The notes under the pieces: generated by a model
What the model was told of the DNA's origin: nothing
What the model saw: the letters and a program-made list of their open reading frames with translations, nothing else
Databases searched by the model: none
Position numbers and translations under genes: made by a program
Assembly: GCF_050003625.1 (NCBI RefSeq)
Contig: NC_134399.1
Span: 218,978,975-219,042,974, forward strand
Source of the DNA: Haematobia irritans
Lineage: Eukaryota; Arthropoda; Insecta; Diptera; Muscidae
DNA: 64,000 nt
Direction of reading: 5' to 3'
Shown here: positions 11,822-22,775 of the stretch, one piece after another
Layout: every line of letters begins with the position of its first letter
Position numbering within the stretch: position 1 is the stretch's first letter

Positions 11822-12521
11822 GGCGACGTCTATCTTTAAGATTTTTAGAGGCGTCGAGGACTTTAAAAAATCGACTAGAAATCCTCCCCCAATTTGCATC
11901 CCTATAAGCTGAAACAAAAATTCCCAACCAATTGGGAATTTCGCACTACATTTCATGCATCTATACTGCATGAATTGGTTGCAATAACGTAAACGAATGA
12001 TCATAAACTAGTTTGATTACTCGTTTACGTTATTGCCACCGATTCATGCAGTATGGATGCAATGCCTACTTTATTGTAGATCAAAAAGCGCAACTAAAGT
12101 CTGACTGCTGAAGTATTTTTTGCTGGGAATTTATCTTGAAGATTTTTTCGACTTAAAACTTTGAACTTTTGTATGCCTATAAGCAACTTAATCAAAAATT
12201 TCCCGCGAATTTATCATTTTTTCTTCGACTTCGACCATTACAATAGAAATTCGATTTGTGGAATCGACTATTTTCCACTTTTGTATGCCTATAATTTTTT
12301 TTTTAAGATTTTTTCGACTTCAATTTTTTTTATAAAAAGGCCATTAGTGGAAATGGCGATTTTCGGTATTTGCATCAATCAAAAATTTTTCTACAATTTA
12401 TCTTTAAGATTTTCAAAAATTTTCGACATTGACTTAAAAAAAAAAAATCAAAAAATTTTCGGCTTTATATACCCCTATAATTTATTTTTAGATGTCTTGG
12501 ACTATATTTTATTACTACCTA
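11822..12521. repeat. Degenerate AT-rich repeat with a 41-bp-arm hairpin
   Basis: Phrases such as TTCGACTTCGACC, TTAGTGGAAATGGCGA and TCTTTAAGATTTT recur in decayed form, so this is an old tandem or composite repeat. At 11956-12061 an inverted repeat has arms of about 41 bp (TGCATC..ATACTGCATGAAT) around a 24-base loop. No gene is seen. Confidence 0.6.
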
Positions 12522-13364
12522 CACAGATAAAAATTATTTTTTGTCAAAATTAATTGATCCAATTTATTTTTAATAGAAATGTCTTCAATCACAGAAATTA
12601 TAGTATCAATCACCAAAGTCAATTAAAAAATTAATTGATTCAATTAAAAATTAATTGATATAACAAATTTATGTGCACAGAAAAAAATATCACCAAAATA
12701 TTTCCAATTAAAAAGTTAATTGAAGTTGAAAATGTTTTCAATTAATAAATTAATTGACGCAATTAACTTTTTAATTAAGGTAGAAACATTAAGTTGATTA
12801 AGTAAATGATTGAGAATTTAAAAAATTTTAATTAAAAAATCAATTGATACAATTAACTTTATAATTAAATTCGAAAGACTAAGTCAGTTAAAAAAACTGA
12901 TGAACATTTTTTTATTTTATAATTAAAAATGTATTTCAAACAATCATTTGTTATTCCAAATAAAAACTCTAAGCCAGTTCAGAAAGTAATTAAAAATACT
13001 GACCTTTTTTAATTAAAAATTAATTGAGTTTTGCAATCAACATCAATTAAATTTTTAATTGAATCAATTAAGAAATTAATTGAAATTTGCTAATGAAATC
13101 AATTACTTTTTTAATCAAGAATTTTTTCTGTGCCCGATTAAAACTGTGATTGATACTATTATTTTCGTGATTGAAGACATTTCAATTAAAAAATTAATTG
13201 GATCAATTAATTTCATGATTGAATCAGAAAATATTTTTTTGTGTGTGATTGATTTTTGTTTCAATTAAAAAATTTGTTGAATCAATTAAATTTTTAATTG
13301 TATATTTTTTAAAAACTCAATTAAAATTTAATTTGGCAAAATTTTCGTAATATTTTTTTCTCTG
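12522..13364. mobile_element. Cluster of AATTAATTG-rich MITEs
   Basis: A first copy starts after TA with CACAGATAAAAATT. A second begins near 12676 with CACAGAAAAAAATATCACC and ends ...TTTTTTTCTCTG before TA at 13365. Internal end-like motifs (TTTTTCTGTGC, TTTTTTTGTGTGTG) suggest two or three copies merged by nesting. Confidence 0.65.
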
Positions 13365-13440
13365 TACCCCTAGTAAAACTCTACGGCTCTGTTCTAAGAC
13401 CGCATTATGCTAGCATGGCTATTCCTACAATTACTTTCAG

Positions 13441-14040
13441 CTAGACATCCTATCACACTGCTGTGTGAATCAAAGAAACGAAAAACAGTTTTTCACATTC
13501 GATTTTCAAAAAGCGAGGGAGAAAAATAGCATGAAAATGAAAACGAAAACAACGTCAACAAAAGAAAAAACCCAGCGAAGAAGACGCTGAATAAGACCAA
13601 AAAACTGGAGAATAGAAAACTACAAAAGAAATGTTGGGAGCGGCTGTCGTGGGGGATGACGAGAACACCAACAACTTGCTAATTCAATTAGCCCCATTGA
13701 CAGAAGAAAACAAAAAAATCGCACAACAACGCATCCATCATGAATGGCAAAGACGAAAATTTTGCAAAAAGTGAATCCGAGTCAAAGGGTTAGATTCACT
13801 AAAATGTTCTCAGACACGTTAGTGAACGGTAGTGGTGGTGGTGGAAATTCAATCGCTATAATTTTGGCTTTAATAATAATTTTAAATATTCTAAAAATAA
13901 TAAGGCAATATTTAAAAATTCATAAAGAGCAAAATCAATAGATAGCGAACTAAAATAAATAAAAAAGAAACAAAATCAAGGGAAACTCCCCGATTAACTT
14001 GATGGTGGTATGTGGTGGTATATGAAACAAGAAGTTGATA
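13441..14040 (+). other. Probable 5' UTR of the 1575-residue protein gene, with upstream ATGs
   Basis: After the MITEs the sequence becomes A-rich, balanced and unique up to the start codon at 14041. A TTACTTTCAG at 13431-13440 could be the acceptor of this leader exon. Several upstream ATGs occur (13531, 13537, 13632, 13740, 13744), most followed by short frames. The one at 13744 is 65 codons long and includes a hydrophobic stretch (SIAIILALIIILNIL). The true transcription start is not identifiable. Confidence 0.4.
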
Positions 14041-17000
14041 ATGGATTTTAAAAGTATATGTTCCAAAATCGATGTGGATTCAATACGAGGTGAGTGATTG
14101 GGGGAAAATCAATATTTCAAGGTTTGTGAGGGGGAGGAACCAATTGGGCCTAATGATGATAATGCAATGTGCGTGATTTGATTATTTTTTTATATAGACC
14201 TAATCAATGTCATTTGAAAGGAAGCCTTTCAAAACATTAGCACGGTCTATTCTCATACCTCCCAATCGGCTTCATCAATACAGAAAAAAATATTTTTTGT
14301 CTCCAATCATGAAATTAATTTTTAATTGAAATCATGGAAGTGATAGTACACAGAAAAAAAATTCACGAAATATTTTTAACTTAAAGTATTAATTGAGTTT
14401 AAAAAAAAAATTCAACTAAAATTTTAATTGACTCAACAAATTTTTTAATTGAAACAAAAATCAATCACAAATACTTTTTTAATTGGATTAAATAATTCTT
14501 TAATATTAAATATTTTTTTTTAACTTAAAGTCTTAATTGAGTTTTAAAAATTGTCCAATTAAAAATTTAATTGACTCAACAAATTTTTTAATTGAAACAA
14601 AAATCAATCACAAACAATTTTTTAATTGGATTAAATAATTTTTTAAGACTTTCAATTAATTTTTTAATTGACACTATCATTTCTGTGATTGAAGACATTT
14701 CAATTAAAAAATTAATTGAATCCATTAATTTTGTGATTGATCAGAAAAAAATTGTGTGTGTGTGTATCAATCACAAAAGTCAATTAAAAAATTAATTGTT
14801 CTAACTAAAAAAATAATTGCCCCAATTAAAAAATTAATTTTTCCAATTAAAAAATTTATTGATACAATTATTTTTGTTTTTTAAATAAATAAATTGTTGA
14901 TCCAACTATATTTTTAATTGATTTTTTTTAAATTCAATTAAAATTTTAATTGAAAACATTTTGGATACTTTTTTTCTGTGAACCTTGATTTTTTAAGTTT
15001 TTTTTTTTTAATGTCTTGATTCTAATAAGATTTTGATTTTTTTTTCCCCGCCACCCGCCCCTCCCGACAGCTAAAATTCCACCTTTGCCTGATATGGTAA
15101 CCCAAATTAAGTTACCAAAGTCAATGCCAAAGCTAAAATCTCGCAAGATATTCCGTAGTTCAAGAGATGATCTCAGTTCCCCCCATGCCAAACGTTCCAG
15201 TTCGAGAAGATCAGAGACAACCGATATAGCCCAGCAACAGCAAGCTGTCACCATACCACCCTCGGATTTCGTGGATCATACACCCAAGAAAATTTCAACA
15301 ATTTCTTCATTGGTCAATCAGCCGGGCGGTAAACATCCCAGATCAGCAGGCATAAAACGTCATAATTTCGATGATGATGATGACGATGAGATTAATTCCT
15401 ATCGCAGTGCTGGAGGTATAGAGGATTATTGTCCGTCCCCTCTACATAAAGAATCTTCGACGATGTTTCGTAGTGTCTCCAAGCCCAGAGTTTCTGAGGA
15501 TATGTCTCCTGGTTCACGAACTGCTTCAGAACCTCAAGCGAAAAAATCCTTTTTGCAAAAGGTGCAAAAAGGCTACAAAGATGTCTCGGAGTTTCGTCTG
15601 AAACATATCTTCGTCAAGAAGACAGTGGTACGCCAGGACACCATTCAGGTGGACAATTATGTGAATACCTATGAAGAAGATCGACGTAAACAGCAACTCT
15701 ATGAGGCTCGCCGTAATAGCGGTTTATCGGATGATTATGATTTTGAATTTAAAATTTCCAGCCGCAAATCTGATGAATCTTTTGGTGTTCCATCTCCCTC
15801 CGACTCACCCGATAAGCCACCAAGGCGACAGGGCAAGAAAACTCTGAGTGAACAAAGTGGTGATGAGAGTGGTATGGAACAATCACCACCCAAAAGAAAA
15901 CCGGGTATAGCAGCCACTAGATTTGCCCGGGTACGCAAGGAACCCTTAAGGATGTCCTTGGATGAGGACGATGGTATTCAACAGCCTGGGCCAAAATCAA
16001 CGAACCAGACTGCGATCAAAGAGAATCATGATGATCATATGCAAGAAATTCCTTTGCATCCATTGGAAAGTGCCTTGCAACAGAGATTGAGTGAGACGAG
16101 GGTGAAGTCCTTATCGCCCCAACTTAGCAAATCCAAGACGGTCAAAAAGGGTTTGGGAGATATTAAAAATACTAGCCAAGAGGAATCTTTGTCTTTGGAT
16201 GACGATGATGAAGAAGAGGAAGATGAAGAATTGGAAATGGATGTTGTTATAGATAAGAGACCAGAACCTCCGAGACCCACTAGCAGACCACAACACCAAC
16301 AAACCCAAAACAAGAAAAAACCTGTGGCCAATATTAGAGGTACTAGTCAAGAGGAATCCTTATCCATGGATGATGGAGATGACGAAGATGAAGTGGCCTA
16401 CCAAAAGAATCCCCACAAAGGTTCGCAAATTCTAAGCCCTATTCAATCCAGTCTCTATAATATCACAGGCAAAAAAGACAAAGGATCTTTATCGAAAAAT
16501 AGCAGTCAAGATGATTCTCTATCCAGTGGTTCCACTAAACGCCGTAAAGCTCCCTTGAGATCACAAAAATCTGAAGACTCCGTGAAATCTCCTTCCTCGG
16601 ATAAACCCACTGCGGATAAACCCAAAATGGAAATGTTTAAAGAAAATATCAAACGTTTCCAAAAATCCATAAAATTACCTTCCAGGTCGACACAATCTGC
16701 TGCTGAATCCGATGGTGAAGATAATGCAGAAGAAAAAAAGAAACCCTCAAAGAGCCAACAATTTGCCGAAAAACTTAAACGTTTCCGTTCAGTCGAAAAT
16801 GTGGATAAACACACCGAAGATGAGACGACTGAACCAAAAGCTCCCGGATCGCCTTTACAGAAACTCACCTCAAAACTTCAGGATTGGAAGAAGAGTTTCC
16901 GAAAGCCAGCAACGGATCGGGTTACCGATGATGATGAAATGAATTCGCCGCAACAGGGTAAAAAGCGAGGAACCCTAATAAAAAGACTTCAGCATATACG

Positions 17001-19819
17001 TATGCGTAAACAGCAAAGCACTGAAGATCCCGATGATGATGAAGAGGGAGGCAAAACTTATCGCGAAAGTTTCCGCTCTCGAGCGAGATTACAATTGGAG
17101 AAGGGTATGGCAGCGGCCAGTCAAATGCCTCAGATGACTATGGGAAAAATCAAAGAATCCAAAAAATATTTCCGCAAGCGCCAAGAGAAGGATAAGGAAA
17201 ATGATGAAGAGAAGGAAAAAGAAAAGGACAAGGAGAAAGAGAAGGAAAATGCCAAAAAGATGGCCTACGCCAGTGGCGAATCCGATTTGGAAGACAGTGA
17301 TGAAGAACAAAAGAAACGTCCACAAGGTAAAGCCCAAACGGCTAACCGAACTTCTCACTACTACAGTTCTGATGAAGAACGAGCTGACGATGAGGAAGAT
17401 CTTACCAAAGTCACTTTGGAACCCTATCAACCGAATGTATTGGTGCCTCTTTCACGGGCCGCTTGGACTGCCAAACCCATACTCTCCGACTCCACGGGTG
17501 ACGAAGAGGATGATGTGCTACCTAGGGTCTTGATACACCAAGACAACTCGGATGTCTTTGAATCCACGCTGATAATAGCTGTCACAAGGCCTGTATCCTC
17601 CAGATCTCACACTGCTTCACCCTACATCACAGAATTACCACCGGATTATCAAGAATCCCCTAGCGAATCTCCCAAAGCTTCAACTCCTGAAACTCATGCT
17701 GATAATTGGGTACCAAATCGTGAAATTATATCAGCCTTTAATGCCGTCAAACGTCCCAATGCCATGAAAAGGGATTTGTCCAAAGATTCGCTATCCTCAA
17801 CAGTCAGTCCCACTGCAGGGACATATTCCCGTAATCATTCTATGGATTCGAGTTCAGATGATTCATGGATGAAAGGTGTATCGAGAGAAGAGGCATCAAA
17901 TGCCATTGGCCTTATAGGTACAAGTCCTGCTGCCGGTGAAGAACCTTGGAAAGTGAATGGCGCAAAGGATAAGGCCAAAGGAGGAAATCTTTATAAGACC
18001 AAGAGTATCGATATCTTTGAGTTACACAAACAGCAGGGTGATAAGAGTTTGCATATTTTTGAAGATTTCGATGATGAGTTGAAAAACACACCGGTGGTGA
18101 AAATTCAATCGGAGGTGGAAGGAAATGCTACGCGTTCAACAGATGATGAGGAGGATAGTAGTGAGGAATATGATAATGCTGCAGATGATGACAACTCTTC
18201 GAGGATAACGAAGATACTAAGGCAACAAAGTGATGAGGACGTTAAGGTGGGAGAAGAAGTGAACAACAAAACTGATCAGATTCAGAATCCATCGGAAGAA
18301 GTTCTTCATATAACCGAAGAGCGGTCTCAAGAAAAATCGCATTCAGCAGAAACACCAAAAGTATCTGCGAGTACCCCTGATTCAAATGGCAATGTGGAGG
18401 AAACATCTCCTCAATATTTATCAACCAATACCAATGTGGAATCTTATACTTTGGGAGGCAGTAGAGAATGCCTTCTCAATGAAGAGAATACCACGAAAAA
18501 TATAAAACCTCTGCACGAGATAACCCACGCTGATGCTGCAGCAACTAAAGCCAAATTGACAAATTTCCAATATGCCAATAGCCAAGAAAGCCTAATGGGT
18601 AATGTAGATCCAAATGAAACTCCCAACGATGATGGCGAAGAGGAGGAAGATGCTCCTGATTCCAGTTACAATGAAGGTGACGACGAAGAAGATGAAAGTG
18701 AAGATTTGGATAGACCACCTTCGGCAGCACCTTCACCTCCTCCCTCTAGATCACCTCCACCACCTCCACTACCAGTAAGACAAATATCTCCGAGAAAATC
18801 AATCCCTGTAACAGCAGCAAAAGAAAGATCACCATCACCGATCCCACCTGTGCCTCAGACTAAACCACCTTTACCACCCAATAGACCTGTGGGGGCTCCC
18901 CCCAAAATACCTGAAAGAACACCATCTATGTCTAATGTGGCAAGACCTTTGGTAAAAACTGCATCACTTCGGTTAGCCTATTCGGAGCAAGTAAATCCTC
19001 AGGATATAGGGAAAGTGAATAAGTTGATATCACGATTTGAAGGTAGACCACGTATAATACCCAGGAGACATTATATAAGTCAAGATTCCGAAGATACCAG
19101 TGACCAAGAAGACGATAACAAACATTCCCAGCGTAATGATAATGAGAAACCAAAAGATTTGAATAGAAATTTCATCATAGAAAATGAGCCTCAAAAGATT
19201 CTCAATATAATCAAAGATGATGATGAAGTTATTATACCATCACGAAATATATCCAGGGATAGAACTCCCACTAATCTAATCGATAGTTCGAGTCCCATAG
19301 AAACTATAGCAAAATTGAAAAATCTCGAGGATACCACCAAGAATAATAATCATCTGAAACTTCCAGCGCAAAAAGATAGAAAATCCAAGAAAACCTCTAT
19401 GGCTCCAACATCTCAAATGCCAAACCCTGAAACGAGAGATCAGCCCACAACATCTCCTAAGGCCAATAGTACAACAAATTCATTTAATCAATACGATCGA
19501 AATTCGAATTATAGTCAATCGAATTCCGAATATGGTTCACCCATGGAATTTCCCTCTAGTCTAATGGGTTCCACAGAAGTTACCCCCATATCGGAACGTA
19601 GAGAAACAACAGAATTTTTGAGCGCTCACCGTAGTCGACGTAGTATGACACGAGATGATGATCGTTTCTATTCATTTGACAGTGATGATGGTAAGCTCTT
19701 CTTCGTAAATACACTGATAAAAAATAATTCTCATTTATTTTTTTCTGTTTTATCTTACAGAGAATAGTTACTATTCCATCAGTTCAACGGGTAGTAGTCG
19801 TTATGTAGTGGAATTGTAG
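14041..19819 (+). CDS. Large charged disordered protein, 1575 residues, three coding exons
   Basis: Exons are 14041-14089, 15071-19690 and 19761-19819. Introns are GTGAGT...GACAG (981 bp) and GTAAGC...TTACAG (70 bp). Both junctions close in phase (R16/A17 split, D1556/E1557 split) and the total is 1576 codons with the stop. The start MDFKSICSKIDVDSIR has A at -3, G at +4 and an in-frame TGA 18 bp upstream. The protein is rich in S, D, E and K. It shows three (T/S)SQ(E/D)(E/D)SLS motifs near residues 384, 441 and 494. It also has spaced basic amphipathic segments near 536-552, 579-592, 612-630, 650-663, 676-695 and 705-720, a KEKEKDKE run (about 720-745), and a less charged block with LIIAVTR at about 799-870. 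A proline-rich SH3-ligand-like region spans about 1231-1310. The end is ENSYYSISSTGSSRYVVEL, a possible class II PDZ ligand. No enzyme domain, signal peptide or membrane segment is visible. The likely role is a cytoplasmic scaffold or adaptor (inference). I do not recognise the family. Confidence 0.85.
14281..14980. mobile_element. Nested pair of AATTAATTG-rich MITEs in intron 1
   Basis: The outer copy runs from CAGAAAAAAATATTTTTTG (after TA, 14279-14280) to TTTTTTTCTGTG (14980). It is interrupted by an inner copy at 14349-14764, which starts CACAGAAAAAAAATTCACG and ends TTGTGTGTGTGTG, with TA on both sides. Joining the flanks (GATAG-TA-TCAATCAC) restores the family sequence seen intact near 12600. 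The pair makes up most of the 981-bp first intron. Confidence 0.8.
19691..19760 (+). other. 70-bp intron 2
   Basis: Donor GTAAGC, a T-rich tract and acceptor TTTTATCTTACAG. If it is retained, the frame reads GKLFFVNTLIKNNSH and so on to a stop at 19765-19767, replacing the VVEL terminus. Splicing is therefore needed for the PDZ-ligand-like C-terminus. Confidence 0.8.
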
Positions 19820-19990
19820 AACTAGAGCAAACAGTAAAATGCAATATTTCCATAAAATAATTATTGTTTGTGTGTAAAATGTTGTATTGTTATTATTATT
19901 GAATAGCTGCTAAGTGTAAATTGTAAGTTTAAAATATAATATCGAAGAGATTTGAAGAAAATTGTTAAAAGAAATCGATTAAAAATTAAA
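19820..19990 (+). other. 3' UTR with candidate polyadenylation signals
   Basis: Unique AT-rich sequence follows the stop at 19817-19819. No AATAAA is near. The variant ATTAAA occurs at 19978 and 19985, about 160 bp after the stop, and is the best candidate signal. Confidence 0.4.
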
Positions 19991-20084
19991 GAAAAATTAT
20001 GATCTTAATTTTTTATTTTATTTTAATTATATGGAATTGTAATTAGAGAGAAATAGATCTCCATCCTGGGACTCCAAGGTCGAA

Positions 20085-20330
20085 GCTCATTCGCGAGATA
20101 TAGATCCCCATACATGGAAGAAATGTGGTAATTCAAAATCTCGTCCAGTTTAAAATCAGATTGTGATATTTAGCCGAGACGAGTAAGAGAAAACTTTCAA
20201 TGTCTCGATCCTTCGACGACATAAAAGCGCATTCGCTAGATATAGATCCCCATACATGGAAGAAGTGGTAATGCAGAATCTGGTTCAGTTTAAAGTCAGA
20301 TTGAGAAATTCGAAAATGAGACGAGTTACA
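20085..20330. repeat. Two tandem copies of a 142-bp unit
   Basis: AGATATAGATCCCCATACAT occurs at 20096 and 20238. Both copies continue with GGAAGAA, GTGGTAAT, CAGTTTAAA(A/G)TCAGATTG and a GAGACGAG end. The unit is unlike the satellites and has no coding frame. Confidence 0.8.
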
Positions 20331-21000
20331 GGGCATACAAAATATACTGTATCACAAAAGATTCTATATCCGGTCAATGTAAGCCCGTGGCACGGTTGCC
20401 AAAGTTGGTAGAACTCTACCAAAAATGGTTGATTTTTTACTGTCTGGTAGAGTGGTAGATTTTTTTGGTAGATTTTTTAAAAAAAATTCCTTTCCAACTA
20501 AGAGTTACATCACAAATTTCCTCTAAAAATAGAATTTTTTAAAAAATTGTCTGTAGAAATAATGTTTAAAAAATCCAGAGAAATGAAATTTTTAAAAAAA
20601 TTGCAATAGATTTGCAAAAACAAAATATAGAAATAATTTTATAGAAATAAAATTAAAAAAAAAAATGTATAGAAATAAAATTAACAAAATAAAAATTTAT
20701 ACAAATTAAATTAAAAAAATTTATAGAAATAAAATCAATAATATTTTTAAAACATTATAAAATTTTTCTATAGCAATTAAATTTAAAAAACTAAATTTAA
20801 AAAAAAAATATATAGGAATAAAATTTTTGAAAACTTGTCTATAGAAATAACATTTTGACAAAATTTTCTACGGAAACAAATTTAAAAATGTTCTTTAGAA
20901 ATAAAATTAAAAAAATTACAGAAATAAAATTAAAAAAAAATATAGAACAAATATTAAAAAAGGTCAGTAGAAATCAAAAAAAAAATTAAAAAATTTTCTA

Positions 21001-21316
21001 TCTAACATGCCCGCCTTGCAAAACTGAGGTTCAAACCCAGTTTCGACCAAACACCAAAAAATTTTTAAGCGGTGGATTATCGCACCTCAGTAATGCTGGT
21101 GACATTTCTGAATGCTTCAAAGCTTCTCTAAGTGGTTTCACTGCAATGTGGAACCCCGTTCGGGCTCGGCTATAAAAAGGAGGTATCTTGTCATTGAGCT
21201 TAACATGGAATCGGGCAGCACTCAGTGATAAGAGAGAAGTTCACCACTGTGGTATCACAATGGACTGAATAGCCTAAGGCGGACTGAAATATCGGGCTGC
21301 CGCTATACCTAATCTA
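21001..21316 (+). mobile_element. SINE copy inside satellite array 3
   Basis: Starts within the tRNA head (CTAACATGCCCGCCTTGCA), keeps a degenerate B box (GGTTCAAACCC), and continues through GCGGTGGATTAT and GGCTATAAAAAGGAGG to CGGGCTGCCGCTATACCTAA. It is diverged and lacks the first 20-odd bases. Confidence 0.85.
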
Positions 21317-21631
21317 TAGACCTTCTATAGAAATAAAATTTTTAGAAAATTTTTTATAGAAATAATATTGTTTTAAAAATTTTCTATAAGAATAAAATTT
21401 AAAAAAAATTCTATGAAATTAGAATTTAAAAAAAACTGCTATAGCAATAAAATTTTTAAATATTTTCAAAAAAAAAAAAAATCAGTAGAAATAGAATTTT
21501 TAAAAAAATTGCTATAGAAATAAAATTAAAAACATTATAGAAATAATAAATAAAATTTTAAAAAATCTACAGAAATAAAGTATTTATAAATTGCTATAGA
21601 AATAATTTTTTTTTTAAATTTCTATAAAAAT

Positions 21632-21813
21632 ACAATTTTTAAAAAATGGTGTATAGAAATAACATTCTGTAGAAAGAACATTTTTCTTTTTATAGAAATA
21701 AAATTTTCTATATAAATATTAAATTTTATTTATATAGAAAATTTTATTTCTATAAAAAGAAAAATGTTCTTTCTACAGAATGTTATTTCTATAGACCATT
21801 TTTTAAAAATTGT
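21632..21813. repeat. 182-bp near-perfect palindrome within satellite
   Basis: The sequence pairs around 21722.5. ACAATTTTTAAAAAATGGT at 21632 is answered by its reverse complement ending at 21813. The arms (about 75-80 bp each) pair almost base for base, with one mismatch near the outer part and a small open centre. The arms are satellite sequence in opposite orientations. Confidence 0.9.
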
Positions 21814-22775
21814 AAAAATTTTTGATTTTGAAATATAAAATTTTCTATAGTAATAAAATTTTTAAAAGTTTATCTATAGAAATAAAATTTCTAAAAAAAA
21901 TTCCAAAGAAATAAAATTTCTAAAAAATTTTCCAAAGAAATAAAATTTCTAAAAAATTTTGTATAGAAATAACATTTGTTAAAAAATTCTATAGAAATAC
22001 AACTTTTAAAAAATTGTCTATAAAATTTTGACAAAATTTTCTATCGAAATAAATTTAAAAAAAATCTTTAGGAATACCATTACAAAAATCTATAGAAAGG
22101 AAACTTTTAGAATTTTTTTTTATAGAAATAAAATTTTGAACAAAATTTTCTACAGAAATAAAATTTTGACAAAATTTTCTATAGAAATATAATGTTGACA
22201 ATAGTTTCTATAGAAATAAAATTTTGACAAAATTTTCTATAGAAATAAAATTTCTAAAAAAGTTTTCCACAGAAATAAAATTTCTAAAAAAAATTGTATA
22301 GAAATAACATTTGTTAGAAAATTCTATAGAAATCCAATTTTTAAAAAATTGTCTATAAAATTTTGACAGAATTTTCTATCGAAATAATTTTTTTTAAAAC
22401 AATTTTCTATACAAATAAAATTTTTAAATAATTTTCTATAAGAATAACATTACAAAAATCTATAGAAAGGAAACTTTTAGAAATTTTTTTATAGAAATCA
22501 AATTTTGACAAAATTTTCTATAGAAATTTTGACAAAATTTTCTATAGAAATAAAATTTTGACAATTTTTTTTTTTTTTTTTTTAAATAAAATTTTGACAA
22601 AATTTTCTATAGAAATAAAATTTTGACAAAATTTTCTATAGAAATAAAATTTTGACAAAATTTTCTATAGAAATAAAATTTTGACAAATTTTTTTTTAAG
22701 TAAAATTTTGACAAAATTTTCTATAGAAATAAAATTTTGACAAAATTTTCTATAGAAATAATATTTTGACAAAAC

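Larger units (their letters stand above)
20510..22775 (-). repeat. 30-bp satellite array 3, degenerate
   Basis: CTATAGAAATAAAATTTT units are recognisable throughout but diverged and often shortened, with the spacer replaced by TTAAAAAA. The right part (22130-22770) is the most regular. The array is interrupted by a SINE (21001-21316) and contains a 182-bp palindrome. The preceding 20340-20509 is unique, with a TGGTAGA-rich stretch. Confidence 0.9.

Noticed and set aside
16035..16331. Minus-strand and other-frame open frames overlapping the large exon (for example S-rich frames)
   Set aside because: They mirror the GAT/GAA-rich coding strand and have no signals of their own.
15085..19767. Single uninterrupted 1560-codon frame as the complete protein
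   Set aside because: It would start on TTG at 15085 and end inside an intron. Splice signals at 15070, 19690 and 19760 and phase agreement give a better three-exon model.
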